NCBI GenBank assembly: GCA_964458385.1
Contig: CAYWIS010000001.1
Location: 1-64,000, forward strand
DNA from: JAHWKS01 sp964458385
GTDB lineage: Bacteria > Planctomycetota > Planctomycetia > Pirellulales > Pirellulaceae
Direction of reading: 5' to 3'
DNA: 64,000 bases
Notes under the pieces: model-generated
Database searches by the model: none
The model's input: the letters and a program-made list of their open reading frames with translations, nothing else
Told to the model about the DNA's origin: nothing
Made by a program: the position numbers and the translations under genes
Shown: positions 1-8,627 of the stretch, piece by piece
How the letters are laid out: every line of letters starts with the position of its first letter
How positions within the stretch are numbered: the stretch's first letter is position 1

Positions 1-2
1 GT

Positions 3-422
3 CCGTCGGGGGCGTCAGCAGGCATTGGCTTTGCTATTCCCGTTGACACGGTGAATCGTATTGTGCCTCGGTTGCTGCGCGATGGTCGGATCATACGTGC
101 GGGATTTGGCGTTGCGATTGCCCCGGACCAGGCATTACGCGAGTTGGGCATCGAGGGGGTGCTTATTCGCACGGTTCAACCTGGCAGCGCCGCAGAAGCC
201 GCCGGCATGCGTTCAACGCGATTAACCGAAGACGGCGATGTCTTGCTGGGTGATATTATTATCGCCGTCGACGGTAAGAAGGTCCGAAACTCCGAGGAGT
301 TGTTTTCGATTCTCGACGATTACGACGTGGGCGATACTGTGGAAGTCACCCTCATTCGCAACGCCCGAACAAACGAGGAACGCGAAGTTACTGTTAACGT
401 CACACTCCAAGCTCTCAATTAG
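3..422 (+). CDS. HtrA/DegP-like serine protease, C-terminal part (partial)
   Basis: The 5' end lies outside the window. The reading frame is open from base 3 and begins with GASAGIGFAIPVDTVNR. This is the last strand of a trypsin-like fold, just after the catalytic serine loop, in Deg-type proteases. A PDZ domain follows (roughly codons 30-135), with the carboxylate-loop-like GFGVAI and a GDIIIAVDGKKV segment typical of PDZ domains in periplasmic HtrA proteins. The catalytic residues are not visible here. The likely role is envelope protein quality control. A second, complete HtrA-type protein lies at 33006-34136 on the other strand. The family assignment is firm; the specific member is unknown. 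Confidence 0.85.
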   Translation, partial: PSGASAGIGFAIPVDTVNRIVPRLLRDGRIIRAGFGVAIAPDQALRELGIEGVLIRTVQPGSAAEAAGMRSTRLTEDGDVLLGDIIIAVDGKKVRNSEELFSILDDYDVGDTVEVTLIRNARTNEEREVTVNVTLQALN

Positions 423-496
423 CGGCTTGTCACCCGGAAGGACGGCGTTTGGGCGCCGCCCTTCTCCTTACGGGGCAGACGCATCGTGAACACTGC

Positions 497-1273
497 ATGG
501 ACATCATTTGGCGAATCTTGCTGCAGTTCATTTTTCGGCTTTCGATGGGCATTGCCGCGGCGATGGGGTTGACGTCACCACGGTGGGTCAATGCCGGGTT
601 CTTTCGAGTTCACCTGTGGGTAATAATGGGGGGTAACACCCTCGCAGCTCTTGTTGCCTGGTCCCGGCCGCACGATTGGACGCCGCGTGTGCTGATAACA
701 TCGCTAGCCGTGGCGTTAACCGTACTTGCTTATTTTGGGGCGGTCGTATGGCTTTATGAACAGCATAGATGGGGGCGTTGGATGCTGTGGGGAGTGGCCG
801 GCCTGGCATTCATCGCCGCAACGGCGATGTTCGAAGCGGGGCTCACCGCGCCGATGCTCACCTCATTGAAGGTGTTGGATATTGTCTCAAGTGGGCTCTT
901 GTTGGGATCCACAATTACCGCGATGTTTCTCGGCCACTGGTATCTCAGTCATCCAGGTATGGAGCTAGCGCCGCTACGCCGACTAGTGCTACTGATGGCT
1001 GCGTCGGTCATCTTGCGAAGTGTGGCCGCGGGAATCGGATTGGGAATGGAAATCAGCGCCGTCGAAAAAGCGACGGCGTGGTGGTTGATGATTTTGCTTC
1101 GCTGGTGCGCTGGGTTAGGCTTGACTTTCGTGCTGGCATGGCTGACATGGCAGACGCTTAAGGTTCCAAACACCCAAAGCGCAACGGGCATATTATACGC
1201 CGCCGTTATTCTGACGTTCATCGGGGAACTCACCTCGCAACTCCTTTCCGCGGATGCTGCGTACCCTTTATAA
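497..1273 (+). CDS. Polytopic membrane protein of unknown function
   Basis: A 258-residue, very hydrophobic protein with about seven or eight predicted transmembrane segments and short loops. I chose the ATG at 497 because the upstream TTG at 449 would add a hydrophilic, non-conserved-looking stretch. A GHWYL segment in the middle carries a membrane-embedded histidine, and a charged AEKAT-like loop follows. I do not recognise the family. It lies 75 bases after the HtrA gene and 43 bases before a zinc-ribbon membrane protein, all on one strand, so these three may be cotranscribed. Function unknown. Confidence 0.7.
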   Translation: MDIIWRILLQFIFRLSMGIAAAMGLTSPRWVNAGFFRVHLWVIMGGNTLAALVAWSRPHDWTPRVLITSLAVALTVLAYFGAVVWLYEQHRWGRWMLWGVAGLAFIAATAMFEAGLTAPMLTSLKVLDIVSSGLLLGSTITAMFLGHWYLSHPGMELAPLRRLVLLMAASVILRSVAAGIGLGMEISAVEKATAWWLMILLRWCAGLGLTFVLAWLTWQTLKVPNTQSATGILYAAVILTFIGELTSQLLSADAAYPL

Positions 1274-1315
1274 TTGCTCGTTTGTTTGGGTCGGACGCCG
1301 CGCAGCCAACGAGCG

Positions 1316-1819
1316 ATGAACGTAACTTTCGCCTGCCCCCGATGTGAGCGCACCACGCGATCGAAGTTCACCGACCAGACGACTCATTTAACGTGCAGTC
1401 ATTGTAACGGTGACGTACCCGTTGCGGCCGGTGCGGTCAGCTCGGCAGGGCTTGAACGATGCCTCGTTTGCCCAAGCGAGGAGCTCTTTTTGCGTAAGGA
1501 TTTTCCACAGGGGTTGGGGGTTACCATTGTGACGGTCGGATTGGCCGCAAGCTGCGTGCCTTGGTACTTTCACAACTGGTACGGAACGTTTGCGCTCCTT
1601 TTCGCCACTGCGTTGCTCGACGTCGTGCTGTACCTGGTCATGGGCGATATGCTCCAATGCTATCGTTGCCACGCCCAATATCGCGAGGCGCCGGGCTTGG
1701 ACAAACACGAGGCCTTTCGCTTGGAAACGCACGAACGGCATCGCCAACAGCGGGCTCGGCTGGCGAATGCGCCAATGACCACAGAGGCGTACGTCAACAA
1801 AGGCAACGAAGGCGGCTAG
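1316..1819 (+). CDS. Zinc-ribbon membrane protein, hypothetical
   Basis: A 167-residue protein. Four CxxC pairs are visible: CPRC and CSHC in the first 32 residues form a complete zinc ribbon. CLVC (about residue 50) and CYRC (about residue 115) lie on either side of a two-helix membrane hairpin (about 67-107). The C-terminal 50 residues are hydrophilic and rich in Arg, Glu and His. The ATG at 1316 removes a 14-residue extension that lacks zinc-ribbon character. It follows the preceding membrane gene on the same strand. No enzymatic motif is seen, and the function is unknown. Confidence 0.7.
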   Translation: MNVTFACPRCERTTRSKFTDQTTHLTCSHCNGDVPVAAGAVSSAGLERCLVCPSEELFLRKDFPQGLGVTIVTVGLAASCVPWYFHNWYGTFALLFATALLDVVLYLVMGDMLQCYRCHAQYREAPGLDKHEAFRLETHERHRQQRARLANAPMTTEAYVNKGNEGG

Positions 1820-1964
1820 CACCGCCAGCGATCCAGAACTTTGGACGCACTTGCCCAAGGTTGGACGAGTTCCCCTCCTGTAGACGGCCTAGGTGGCGCA
1901 CCACACAATCGGTAACGGCGTCCGCTACCGCTTTAATGGAACGGCTGCTTCTCGGGATGCATTC

Positions 1965-2000
1965 GACCGCCGCGCCCTCAAGGCGGTCTTGGGGTATAAT
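1965..2000 (+). promoter_or_regulatory. Hairpin followed by a TATAAT -10 candidate upstream of the glcDF-moa operon
   Basis: A 7-bp perfect stem (GACCGCC 1965-1971 / GGCGGTC 1982-1988, 10-nt loop) ends 6 bases before a consensus TATAAT at 1995-2000. No good -35 box is spaced 17 bases upstream. The element sits about 64 bases before the chosen start of the FAD oxidoreductase. It could be the end of the previous transcript next to a new promoter. The evidence is only sequence resemblance. Confidence 0.35.
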
Positions 2001-2063
2001 ACCTCGTCCCTCACTACGACATGCCACCCTTTGCCCGTCGCGAATTGCCCTTCTTTCCCCACT

Positions 2064-5000
2064 ATGGATCAAGAACGAGAACGGATCCAGGCTGATCTTC
2101 GCGGTCTTCTAGCGGGCGAGGTGCATTGCGACGACGCCCACATTCAACTCTACGCGAGCGACGCCAGCATTTATGAGGTCCGACCTTTGGGGGTTGTTCG
2201 TCCTCGGAATGCCAAAGACGTTGTGCGATGTGTCGAGTACGCGGCCGAGAATAATCTCCCCCTTCATGCTCGTGGAGCCGGGTCAGGCCTAGCCGGCGAA
2301 TCGCTGGGACCGGGGTTGATTCTCGATTTTGCGCACTTCATGAATCGGGTCGTCAGTGTCGATGCCGAAACAGTGCGCGTTCAACCAGGCGTCGTGTTGG
2401 GAGACCTGAATCGATATCTCGCCACCCGCGGTCGACAGTTCGGGCCCGATCCAGCAACAGCGAACGTAACGACGATCGGTAGCGTGCTTGCCCTGGATGG
2501 CGCCGGAAGCCATTGGCTGGCGTACGGATCGGCCCGGCGCCACGTCGTGTCGATGCAAGTTGTATTGGCGGATGGCTCACTGGTCGAGGCGGGCTCACAC
2601 GAAGTGCCAGAAGCGTTCGTGGATCCGGGGGAGTCGGTCGATCCAGAGCTACAGCCAATCCTCCGGCGTAATGCTTTGGTGCGGCGCCTTGCTGATCTCT
2701 TACGGCGCGAGGAAAAGCTGATCGCGGATCACCAGCCGCAAAGCTTGGTCAATCGGTGCGGCTTCCATCTTCAAGGAGTGCTACAAAACAATCGGCTGGA
2801 ACTGGCGCAGTTGCTAGTGGGGTCGGAGGGGGCGTTGGCATTAACCACCGAGGCTCTCCTTCGCACCGTTCCCCTCCCGAAATATCGCGGAGCGGCCATG
2901 TTGTTCTTCGAGCGATTGGAGAACGCAGTTCGGGCGGCTTTGCTGATTCGGCAATTGGGAGCGGCTGCGTGCGATCTACTCGATCGACGTATTCTGGCCA
3001 TCGCGAGGGAAACTGATCCTCGCTATGCGGTATCGCTTCCGCGCGATGCGGAAGCGATGTTGCTCGTCGAACAATATGGGGACCAACAACACGAGGTGCG
3101 GGAGCGCCTCCAGCGTATTGTCGAGAAAGTGCGGCGCCGGCGACTGGCTTTCGATGCACGAATGACGTTAGAGGCTGATGAGTTCGCGTTTTACCAGCGA
3201 CTGACCAGCCGCGTCGTTCCAACCCTCTACCGTATGAAAGGCTCCTCGCGCCCGTTGCCGTTTGTTGAAGATATTGCGGTTCCTCCCGATTCTCTGCCGG
3301 ATTTTCTGGTGCGACTACAAAATGTCCTCAAGACGCACCAAGTGACGGCGTCACTGTTTGGCCATATTGGCCATGGGCAGTTGCACGTCCGGCCGTTTCT
3401 CGACTTGGCCAATCCCGACGACGTCCGCAAAATGCAGGATCTGGCGTCTGATCTGTACCACGAGGTGATGCACGTTAAAGGCACCATCAGCGGCGAGCAT
3501 GGTGACGGTTTGAGCCGCACCTGGTTTGTTCGTCAACAATATGGTCCTCTTTACGATGTGTTTCGTGAAGTGAAACGCATCTTTGATCCGCAGAATATTC
3601 TCAATCCGGGCAAAGTGGTGGCGGAGGTCGCACAGCCCCTTATCAAGAATTTGCGGCCGGTTGAGCTGGCTCCGCAGTTAGCCGGCGAGCAACAAGATCA
3701 AGGCGCCGACGTGGAGGGCGGAGCGACAGCGGGCGCCTTTCCACTTCAGTTGACTTGGACGCCTCAGCAAGTGATGTTAACCGCGCGGGCGTGTAATGGT
3801 TGCGGGCGCTGCCGCACGCAAGCGCCTGATGAACGCATGTGCCCAATCTTTCGGGCCTCGCCATCGGAAGAAGCCTCGCCGCGAGCCAAGGCTAATCTCA
3901 TGCGGGCGGTAATGACGGGGCGATTGGATTCACAACTCTTAGCAACCGATATCGTCAAAGGCATCGCCGATTTATGCGTCCACTGTCATCAATGCCGCTT
4001 GGAATGTCCGGCCAACGTGGATATTCCCAAGTTGATGGTGGAGTGCAAGGCGCAGTATGTCGCCACCAATGGCTTGCGGTCGACGGACTGGTATCTCACA
4101 CGTCTAGAGAAACTTTCGGCGCTTGGGGCCAAGTTCAGCACATTAGCGAACTGGGCGATTGGAAATCGCCGTATGCGGTGGTTTCTCGAAAAAATACTAG
4201 GAATCGCCCAAGGGCGGAAGCTACCGCGTTTTGCTTCTCGGAGCTTTCTTCGCAAATCGCAGCGGCTGCGTCTTACGCGGCCCACGCGCGACGGCGGCGC
4301 CAAGGTCTTCTACTTTGTCGATGTGTACGCGAACTGGCACGACACGCAACTGGCGGAAGCGCTCGTGGCGGTTCTCCAACACAATGGCGTCTCCGTCTAC
4401 GTGCATCCCGAGCAACTTTCGTCGGGAATGGCAAGCATTTCGGTAGGTGACTTAGAACGTGCAACGGCCATTGCCGCTAAGAACGTGTCGATTCTTGCTG
4501 AGGCGGTTCGCAATGGCTATCACATTGTTACGACCGAACCTTCGGCTGCATTGGCGCTCACGCGCGAGTATCCGAACCTTCTTGATGATGAAGATGCCCG
4601 GTTAGTGGCGCAAAACACCAGTGAGGCGTGCGCCTACCTGTTTCGCCTGCATCAGGTGGGGCAATTGGAGTTGGACCTGAAACCCATCAATGCGTCGTTG
4701 GGGTATCATCTGCCATGTCACTTGCGAGCGCTCGAGGTTGGCTCGCCGGGCGAACAACTTTTGCGACTAATTCCGGGCCTGCTTGTGCGCCGTATCGAGA
4801 AGGGCTGCTCGGGCATGGCGGGAATCTATGGCCTCAAGCGTGAAAGCTACCGCAACAGTTTACGCGTTGGGTGGGGATTGATTTCCGCGCTTCGCGACCC
4901 CGCGATCCAGGCGGGCGCCACGGAATGCAGTGCTTGCAAAATCCAAATGGAGCAAGGCGTTACCAAGCCAACGATTCACCCTATCAAGATGCTGGCTTTG

Positions 5001-5069
5001 TCGTACGGCCTAATGCCAGAATTGGAATCGTTGCTTTCCACTCGGAGTGAGGAGTTGATCGTCACATGA
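2064..5069 (+). CDS. GlcD-GlcF type fusion: FAD-linked oxidase with C-terminal iron-sulfur domains
   Basis: A 1001-residue fusion. The N-terminal half is a PCMH-type FAD-binding domain (about 35-270, with GAGSGLAGES) followed by the FAD-oxidase C domain (about 320-530, with GHIGHGQLHVRP and ISGEHGDGLSR). The second half has two 4Fe-4S motifs (CNGCGRC...CP near 577 and CVHCHQC...CP near 638) and CCG-type cysteine motifs (PCHLRAL, GCSGMAG, CSACKIQ). This is the arrangement of glycolate oxidase subunits D and F, or of YdiJ-like D-2-hydroxyacid dehydrogenases. It probably oxidises a D-2-hydroxy acid and passes electrons to a membrane acceptor; the substrate is inferred only. I chose the ATG at 2064 because the upstream 57 codons do not look like protein of this family. 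The stop overlaps the moaD start (ATGA). Confidence 0.9.
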   Translation: MDQERERIQADLRGLLAGEVHCDDAHIQLYASDASIYEVRPLGVVRPRNAKDVVRCVEYAAENNLPLHARGAGSGLAGESLGPGLILDFAHFMNRVVSVDAETVRVQPGVVLGDLNRYLATRGRQFGPDPATANVTTIGSVLALDGAGSHWLAYGSARRHVVSMQVVLADGSLVEAGSHEVPEAFVDPGESVDPELQPILRRNALVRRLADLLRREEKLIADHQPQSLVNRCGFHLQGVLQNNRLELAQLLVGSEGALALTTEALLRTVPLPKYRGAAMLFFERLENAVRAALLIRQLGAAACDLLDRRILAIARETDPRYAVSLPRDAEAMLLVEQYGDQQHEVRERLQRIVEKVRRRRLAFDARMTLEADEFAFYQRLTSRVVPTLYRMKGSSRPLPFVEDIAVPPDSLPDFLVRLQNVLKTHQVTASLFGHIGHGQLHVRPFLDLANPDDVRKMQDLASDLYHEVMHVKGTISGEHGDGLSRTWFVRQQYGPLYDVFREVKRIFDPQNILNPGKVVAEVAQPLIKNLRPVELAPQLAGEQQDQGADVEGGATAGAFPLQLTWTPQQVMLTARACNGCGRCRTQAPDERMCPIFRASPSEEASPRAKANLMRAVMTGRLDSQLLATDIVKGIADLCVHCHQCRLECPANVDIPKLMVECKAQYVATNGLRSTDWYLTRLEKLSALGAKFSTLANWAIGNRRMRWFLEKILGIAQGRKLPRFASRSFLRKSQRLRLTRPTRDGGAKVFYFVDVYANWHDTQLAEALVAVLQHNGVSVYVHPEQLSSGMASISVGDLERATAIAAKNVSILAEAVRNGYHIVTTEPSAALALTREYPNLLDDEDARLVAQNTSEACAYLFRLHQVGQLELDLKPINASLGYHLPCHLRALEVGSPGEQLLRLIPGLLVRRIEKGCSGMAGIYGLKRESYRNSLRVGWGLISALRDPAIQAGATECSACKIQMEQGVTKPTIHPIKMLALSYGLMPELESLLSTRSEELIVT

Positions 5070-5311
5070 ACATCGAAGTCAAGATGTTTGCGGCGGCGCG
5101 TCAAATTGCTGGGGCCGAAACGGTTACCGTCGAATTGCCGGACGACTCACGTGTTGCAGACTTGCGACAAGCGCTGGCTGAACGATTTCCCGATGCACAG
5201 CCGGTGTTGAACCATGCGATGTTCGCCATCGACATGGAGTATGTTAGCGATAATGTGGCCCTGTCGCCCACGGCCGAAATTGCGTGCATTCCGCCGGTGA
5301 GTGGAGGCTAG
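5066..5311 (+). CDS. moaD: Molybdopterin synthase sulfur carrier subunit MoaD
   Basis: An 81-residue ubiquitin-fold protein ending in PPVSGG. The C-terminal Gly-Gly is the thiocarboxylate-carrying end that donates sulfur during molybdopterin formation. It pairs with MoaE, encoded 24 bases downstream. The start overlaps the previous stop as ATGA, and a GAGGAG sequence lies 11 bases upstream, which suggests translational coupling. Length and ending are typical of MoaD. A ThiS-like carrier is less likely given the moaE and moaA neighbours. Confidence 0.93.
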   Translation: MNIEVKMFAAARQIAGAETVTVELPDDSRVADLRQALAERFPDAQPVLNHAMFAIDMEYVSDNVALSPTAEIACIPPVSGG

Positions 5312-5334
5312 CCTGTTCCAAGGAGTCGTCGCCT

Positions 5335-5793
5335 ATGATCCAACTTACGCATGATCCCATCGACGTTTCGGCTCTTCTAGACTTCGTTGGCTCGACTCAG
5401 GCGGGAGCGGTGGTGTTGTTCTTAGGGACAACACGTGAGTTTACACATGGCCGTCAGACACGTTCGCTTGATTACGAGTGCTATCCCGCGATGGCGGAGA
5501 AGAAACTACTGGAGTTGGAAACGGAAGCCCGACGACGATGGCCGATTGTGGAATGTGGGATTATCCATCGACTCGGACATCTCGAGTTAGGCGAGGCCAG
5601 CGTGGCCATCGCTGTGAGCACGGCCCACCGCCAAGATGCATTTGAGGCGGGACAATGGCTTATTGACACTCTTAAAGAGGTCGTGCCAATCTGGAAGAAG
5701 GAAAATTGGGCCGACGGCTCAACCGAATGGGTTCATCCAGGCGTGAACGCTGAGAACGCTAGCAGCGGTTCCTCCGGATCGCCCCCAAATTGA
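5335..5793 (+). CDS. moaE: Molybdopterin synthase catalytic subunit MoaE
   Basis: A 152-residue protein that matches MoaE along its length: a GAVVLFLGTTR strand-turn with the substrate-binding Arg, a central YECYPAMAEKKL segment, AHRQDAF, and the active-site region KEVVPIWKKE with the conserved lysines. With MoaD it converts precursor Z (cPMP) to molybdopterin. The ATG at 5335 is preceded by AAGGAG at 5320-5325 (9-base spacing), so this start is favoured over an earlier in-frame one at 5284 that lies inside moaD. The last 18 residues are Ser/Gly/Asn/Pro rich and probably disordered. Confidence 0.93.
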   Translation: MIQLTHDPIDVSALLDFVGSTQAGAVVLFLGTTREFTHGRQTRSLDYECYPAMAEKKLLELETEARRRWPIVECGIIHRLGHLELGEASVAIAVSTAHRQDAFEAGQWLIDTLKEVVPIWKKENWADGSTEWVHPGVNAENASSGSSGSPPN

Positions 5794-5840
5794 GCCCATC
5801 GGGGCTTCGCCACCGTCACCAATCGATTGATTGTAATCCC

Positions 5841-6842
5841 ATGTCTCTTGCCGAACCGCTGATCGACGCTTTTGGCCGCGTCCACACCAATCTTCGGGTA
5901 AGCGTGACGGATCGGTGCAATATCCGTTGCTTTTACTGCATGCCGAACGAACAGGTCCAGTTTAAGCCACGTAAGGACCTTCTTACGTTCGAAGAGATTG
6001 AGCGTTTCGTGCGCATCGTCGCTCGCATGGGGATCAATAAAATTCGCCTGACCGGCGGCGAACCTTTGGTTCGAGCTGATATTGATCAATTGGTGGCTAA
6101 GCTGGCGGCGATTCCGGGAATTGAGGATCTGGCCATTACCACTAATGGGATACTGCTGGAACAATACGCCCAAAAGTTAAAAGATGCAGGGCTGAATCGA
6201 TTAAACATTAGCCTTGATACGCTTAACGAACACGCTTTTCAACGTATTGCGCGGCGTGAAGGACTGCAACGCGTACTCGATGGCCTGTTTGCCGCGCAGC
6301 GCGTCGGGTTTGAAAAAATTCGGCTCAACGCCATCGCAATCAAGGGGCTAACCGAAACCGAAATTGTACCGCTGGCGCACTTTGCCCGGCGACACAATCT
6401 CGAGTTGCGATTTATCGAGTTCATGCCGCTCGACGCGGAAGACCACTGGCAGTCGGATCAAGTACTCGATGGAGCTGCCATCCGACGCATTTTGGAAGAT
6501 GAATTTGGTCCCTTGATTCCGATTCCTCGCGCTGACGTTAGCCAGCCGGCGGTCGATTTTCGCTTCTTCGATGGCGTGGGGCGTATTGGATTTATCAATC
6601 CCGTTTCGCAACCGTTTTGCCAAGACTGCAACCGCCTTCGCATCACGGCGGAAGGGCAGGTACGCAATTGCCTTTTCTCAACGACTGAATGGGACGCGCG
6701 AGCGCTTTTACGGGGTAATGCGACCGACGAGGAAATCGCACAGCTTGTCCGCGATTGTGTTGGTCAAAAGAAACCCGGACACGGTATCGACTCGCCCGAT
6801 TTCATGCGTCCCGCACGCGCGATGTACCAAATTGGCGGCTGA
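5841..6842 (+). CDS. moaA: GTP 3',8-cyclase MoaA
   Basis: A 333-residue radical SAM enzyme that starts molybdenum cofactor synthesis by converting GTP to 3',8-cH2GTP with MoaC. The N-terminal cluster motif is C26-N-I-R-C30-F-Y-C33. LTGGEPLVR follows, then the second cluster motif CQDCNR...C near residues 265-285, and the C-terminal GG (YQIGG) that is essential in the family. The ATG at 5841 gives the standard MoaA N-terminus. It is the last gene of the glcDF-moaD-moaE-moaA run. No moaC is in the window, so the pathway must be completed elsewhere. Confidence 0.96.
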   Translation: MSLAEPLIDAFGRVHTNLRVSVTDRCNIRCFYCMPNEQVQFKPRKDLLTFEEIERFVRIVARMGINKIRLTGGEPLVRADIDQLVAKLAAIPGIEDLAITTNGILLEQYAQKLKDAGLNRLNISLDTLNEHAFQRIARREGLQRVLDGLFAAQRVGFEKIRLNAIAIKGLTETEIVPLAHFARRHNLELRFIEFMPLDAEDHWQSDQVLDGAAIRRILEDEFGPLIPIPRADVSQPAVDFRFFDGVGRIGFINPVSQPFCQDCNRLRITAEGQVRNCLFSTTEWDARALLRGNATDEEIAQLVRDCVGQKKPGHGIDSPDFMRPARAMYQIGG

Positions 6843-7004
6843 TTTCTCGCAAAATGACGACCAAGACAACGCCGCGCGTGACTTTCTGATTGAGTGCCAG
6901 CCTGCCATCGCAATCTGGATTTAACGAGAGTTAGCCGCCGGCCGGTCTTTAACATCTGCCGTTGTGAATGCGTTGACGCTCACCTAAAACAAGTGAACTT
7001 TTTC

Positions 7005-7050
7005 TTGAACTGCGCCATCTTAGTGTAATAATAACACTAATGAAGGAGGT
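7005..7050 (+). promoter_or_regulatory. Promoter with overlapping 21-bp palindromic operator candidate upstream of pncB
   Basis: A perfect 7-bp inverted repeat, TTAGTGT (7020-7026) and ACACTAA (7034-7040), flanks an AT-only 7-base centre (AATAATA). A -35-like TTGAAC at 7005-7010 and a -10-like TAATAA at 7029-7034 (18-base spacing) place the palindrome on the core promoter, as for a repressor site. The ideal ribosome site AAGGAGGT follows at 7043-7050, five bases before the pncB ATG. NAD-synthesis genes in many bacteria are controlled by NrtR or NiaR repressors that bind palindromes of about this size. Which regulator acts here is not visible. Confidence 0.5.
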
Positions 7051-7055
7051 TGGCG

Positions 7056-8555
7056 ATGGCGACCTTGCCGCAACTTTACCGCCACTCGTTGGCGCTGCTT
7101 ACCGACCTTTACCAACTCACCATGGCCTATGCGTACTGGAAGGAGGGACTGGCGGAGCGGCAGGCGGCGTTTCATCTGATTTTCCGCACGTGCCCCTTTG
7201 GCGGTCAATACGCGATAACGTGCGGCCTTCATTACGCTGTCGACTTTATCGAGGGGTTCCGTTTTGACGACGGGGACTTGGCGTACTTGGCTGGCCTCAA
7301 AGGCGCGGATGGCGAACCGTTGTTTGAGGAGGCCTTCATCGACTACTTGCGTGACTTTCGCATCCATTGCGATATCGACGCCATGCCCGAGGGTACCGTC
7401 GCCTTTGCGCATGAGCCCATCGTTCGCGTCATCGGCCCCTTGCTGGAGTGTCAACTTCTCGAAACGCCATTGTTAAACATGGTGAATTTTCAGACGCTCA
7501 TTGCCACGAAGGCGTCGCGCGTCTGCCTGGCGGCCCAAGGTGAGCCCGTTTTGGAGTTTGGGTTGCGGCGCGCCCAAGGAATCGATGGGGGCATAGCGGC
7601 CAGCCGCGCCGCGTTTGTTGGCGGTTGTGTGGCCACATCGAACGTTCTTGCCGGCAAGCTTTTCGATATCCCAGTCAAAGGAACCCACGCTCACAGTTGG
7701 GTCATGGCGTTTGACAACGAGTTGGAATCGTTTGAAGCCTATGCCCGCGCGATGCCCAACAATGCGCTTTTCCTCGTAGATACGTACGATACGTTGCAAG
7801 GCGTATGTCATGCGGCGCAGGTCGGCCAACGCCTGCGAGAGGCGGGACACGAAATGCTTGGGGTTCGGCTTGACTCTGGTGATCTCGCGGCGCTGAGCAT
7901 CGACACCCGCCGGATCCTTAACGAAGCGGGCTTTCCCCATGCTTCGATTGTTGGCAGCAGCGATCTCGACGAGTATCAAATTGCGGAGATCAAGCGCCGC
8001 GGCGGCAAGATTGATGTGTGGGGTGTTGGAACTCGGTTGGCAACCGCGTACGACCAACCGGCGCTTGGCGGCGTCTATAAACTGGCTGCCCTGGCCGACG
8101 AGCAGGGACGCTGGCATGGTCGACTTAAGTTGTCCGAGACCCCCGAGAAAACTTCCGATCCTGGGGTATTGCAAGTGCGCCGGTATCGGAAGAACGGACG
8201 ATTCGTGGGCGACGCGGTTTACGACCGCGCGACGCCGCCACCGATGCGACCAACGCTCGTTGACTTCGGGGGGAAGCGGAGATTCACCTTGCCGGAAGCA
8301 GACGGGTATGATGACCTGCTGACACCCATTTTTCAGCGCGGAGAACGAGTGTACGCGGTCCCATCGACGAAAGAGGCTCAACAACGTGCCTTGCAGCAGC
8401 TAACCGCACTCGACGAAAGCGTTACACGGTTGGACGATCCACAGCCTTACCCCGTGGGGCTTGAAGAAAATCTGTACGCGATGAAGGATCGCCTGATTCG
8501 CGAGGCCGAACAAATCCGCCGGACGTCCGCACAGCGGATTGAGTCGTCAAGGTGA
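7056..8555 (+). CDS. pncB: Nicotinate phosphoribosyltransferase
   Basis: A 499-residue enzyme making nicotinate mononucleotide from nicotinate and PRPP in the NAD salvage pathway. The N-terminus LLTDLYQLTMAYAYWK is the family signature. Other matches are FGLRRAQG, GTHAHSWVMAF (active-site His), VRLDSGDL (phosphate/ribose binding), and WGVGTRLATA. The length fits the larger pncB group. The ATG at 7056 is chosen over a TTG two codons upstream because AAGGAGGT ends five bases before it. It is transcribed alone, and the palindrome just upstream suggests NAD-responsive control. Confidence 0.95.
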   Translation: MATLPQLYRHSLALLTDLYQLTMAYAYWKEGLAERQAAFHLIFRTCPFGGQYAITCGLHYAVDFIEGFRFDDGDLAYLAGLKGADGEPLFEEAFIDYLRDFRIHCDIDAMPEGTVAFAHEPIVRVIGPLLECQLLETPLLNMVNFQTLIATKASRVCLAAQGEPVLEFGLRRAQGIDGGIAASRAAFVGGCVATSNVLAGKLFDIPVKGTHAHSWVMAFDNELESFEAYARAMPNNALFLVDTYDTLQGVCHAAQVGQRLREAGHEMLGVRLDSGDLAALSIDTRRILNEAGFPHASIVGSSDLDEYQIAEIKRRGGKIDVWGVGTRLATAYDQPALGGVYKLAALADEQGRWHGRLKLSETPEKTSDPGVLQVRRYRKNGRFVGDAVYDRATPPPMRPTLVDFGGKRRFTLPEADGYDDLLTPIFQRGERVYAVPSTKEAQQRALQQLTALDESVTRLDDPQPYPVGLEENLYAMKDRLIREAEQIRRTSAQRIESSR

Positions 8556-8627
8556 ACGGGGAACGCAATGCAACGTCAGGTTAACCGCCCACGCAATCTA
8601 GAACTCTCGTCACATTCAAGGGTGAGG

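Noticed and set aside
7473..8384. 303-codon frame on the minus strand opposite pncB
   Set aside because: Composition is that of an antisense shadow of pncB; no ribosome site or domain.
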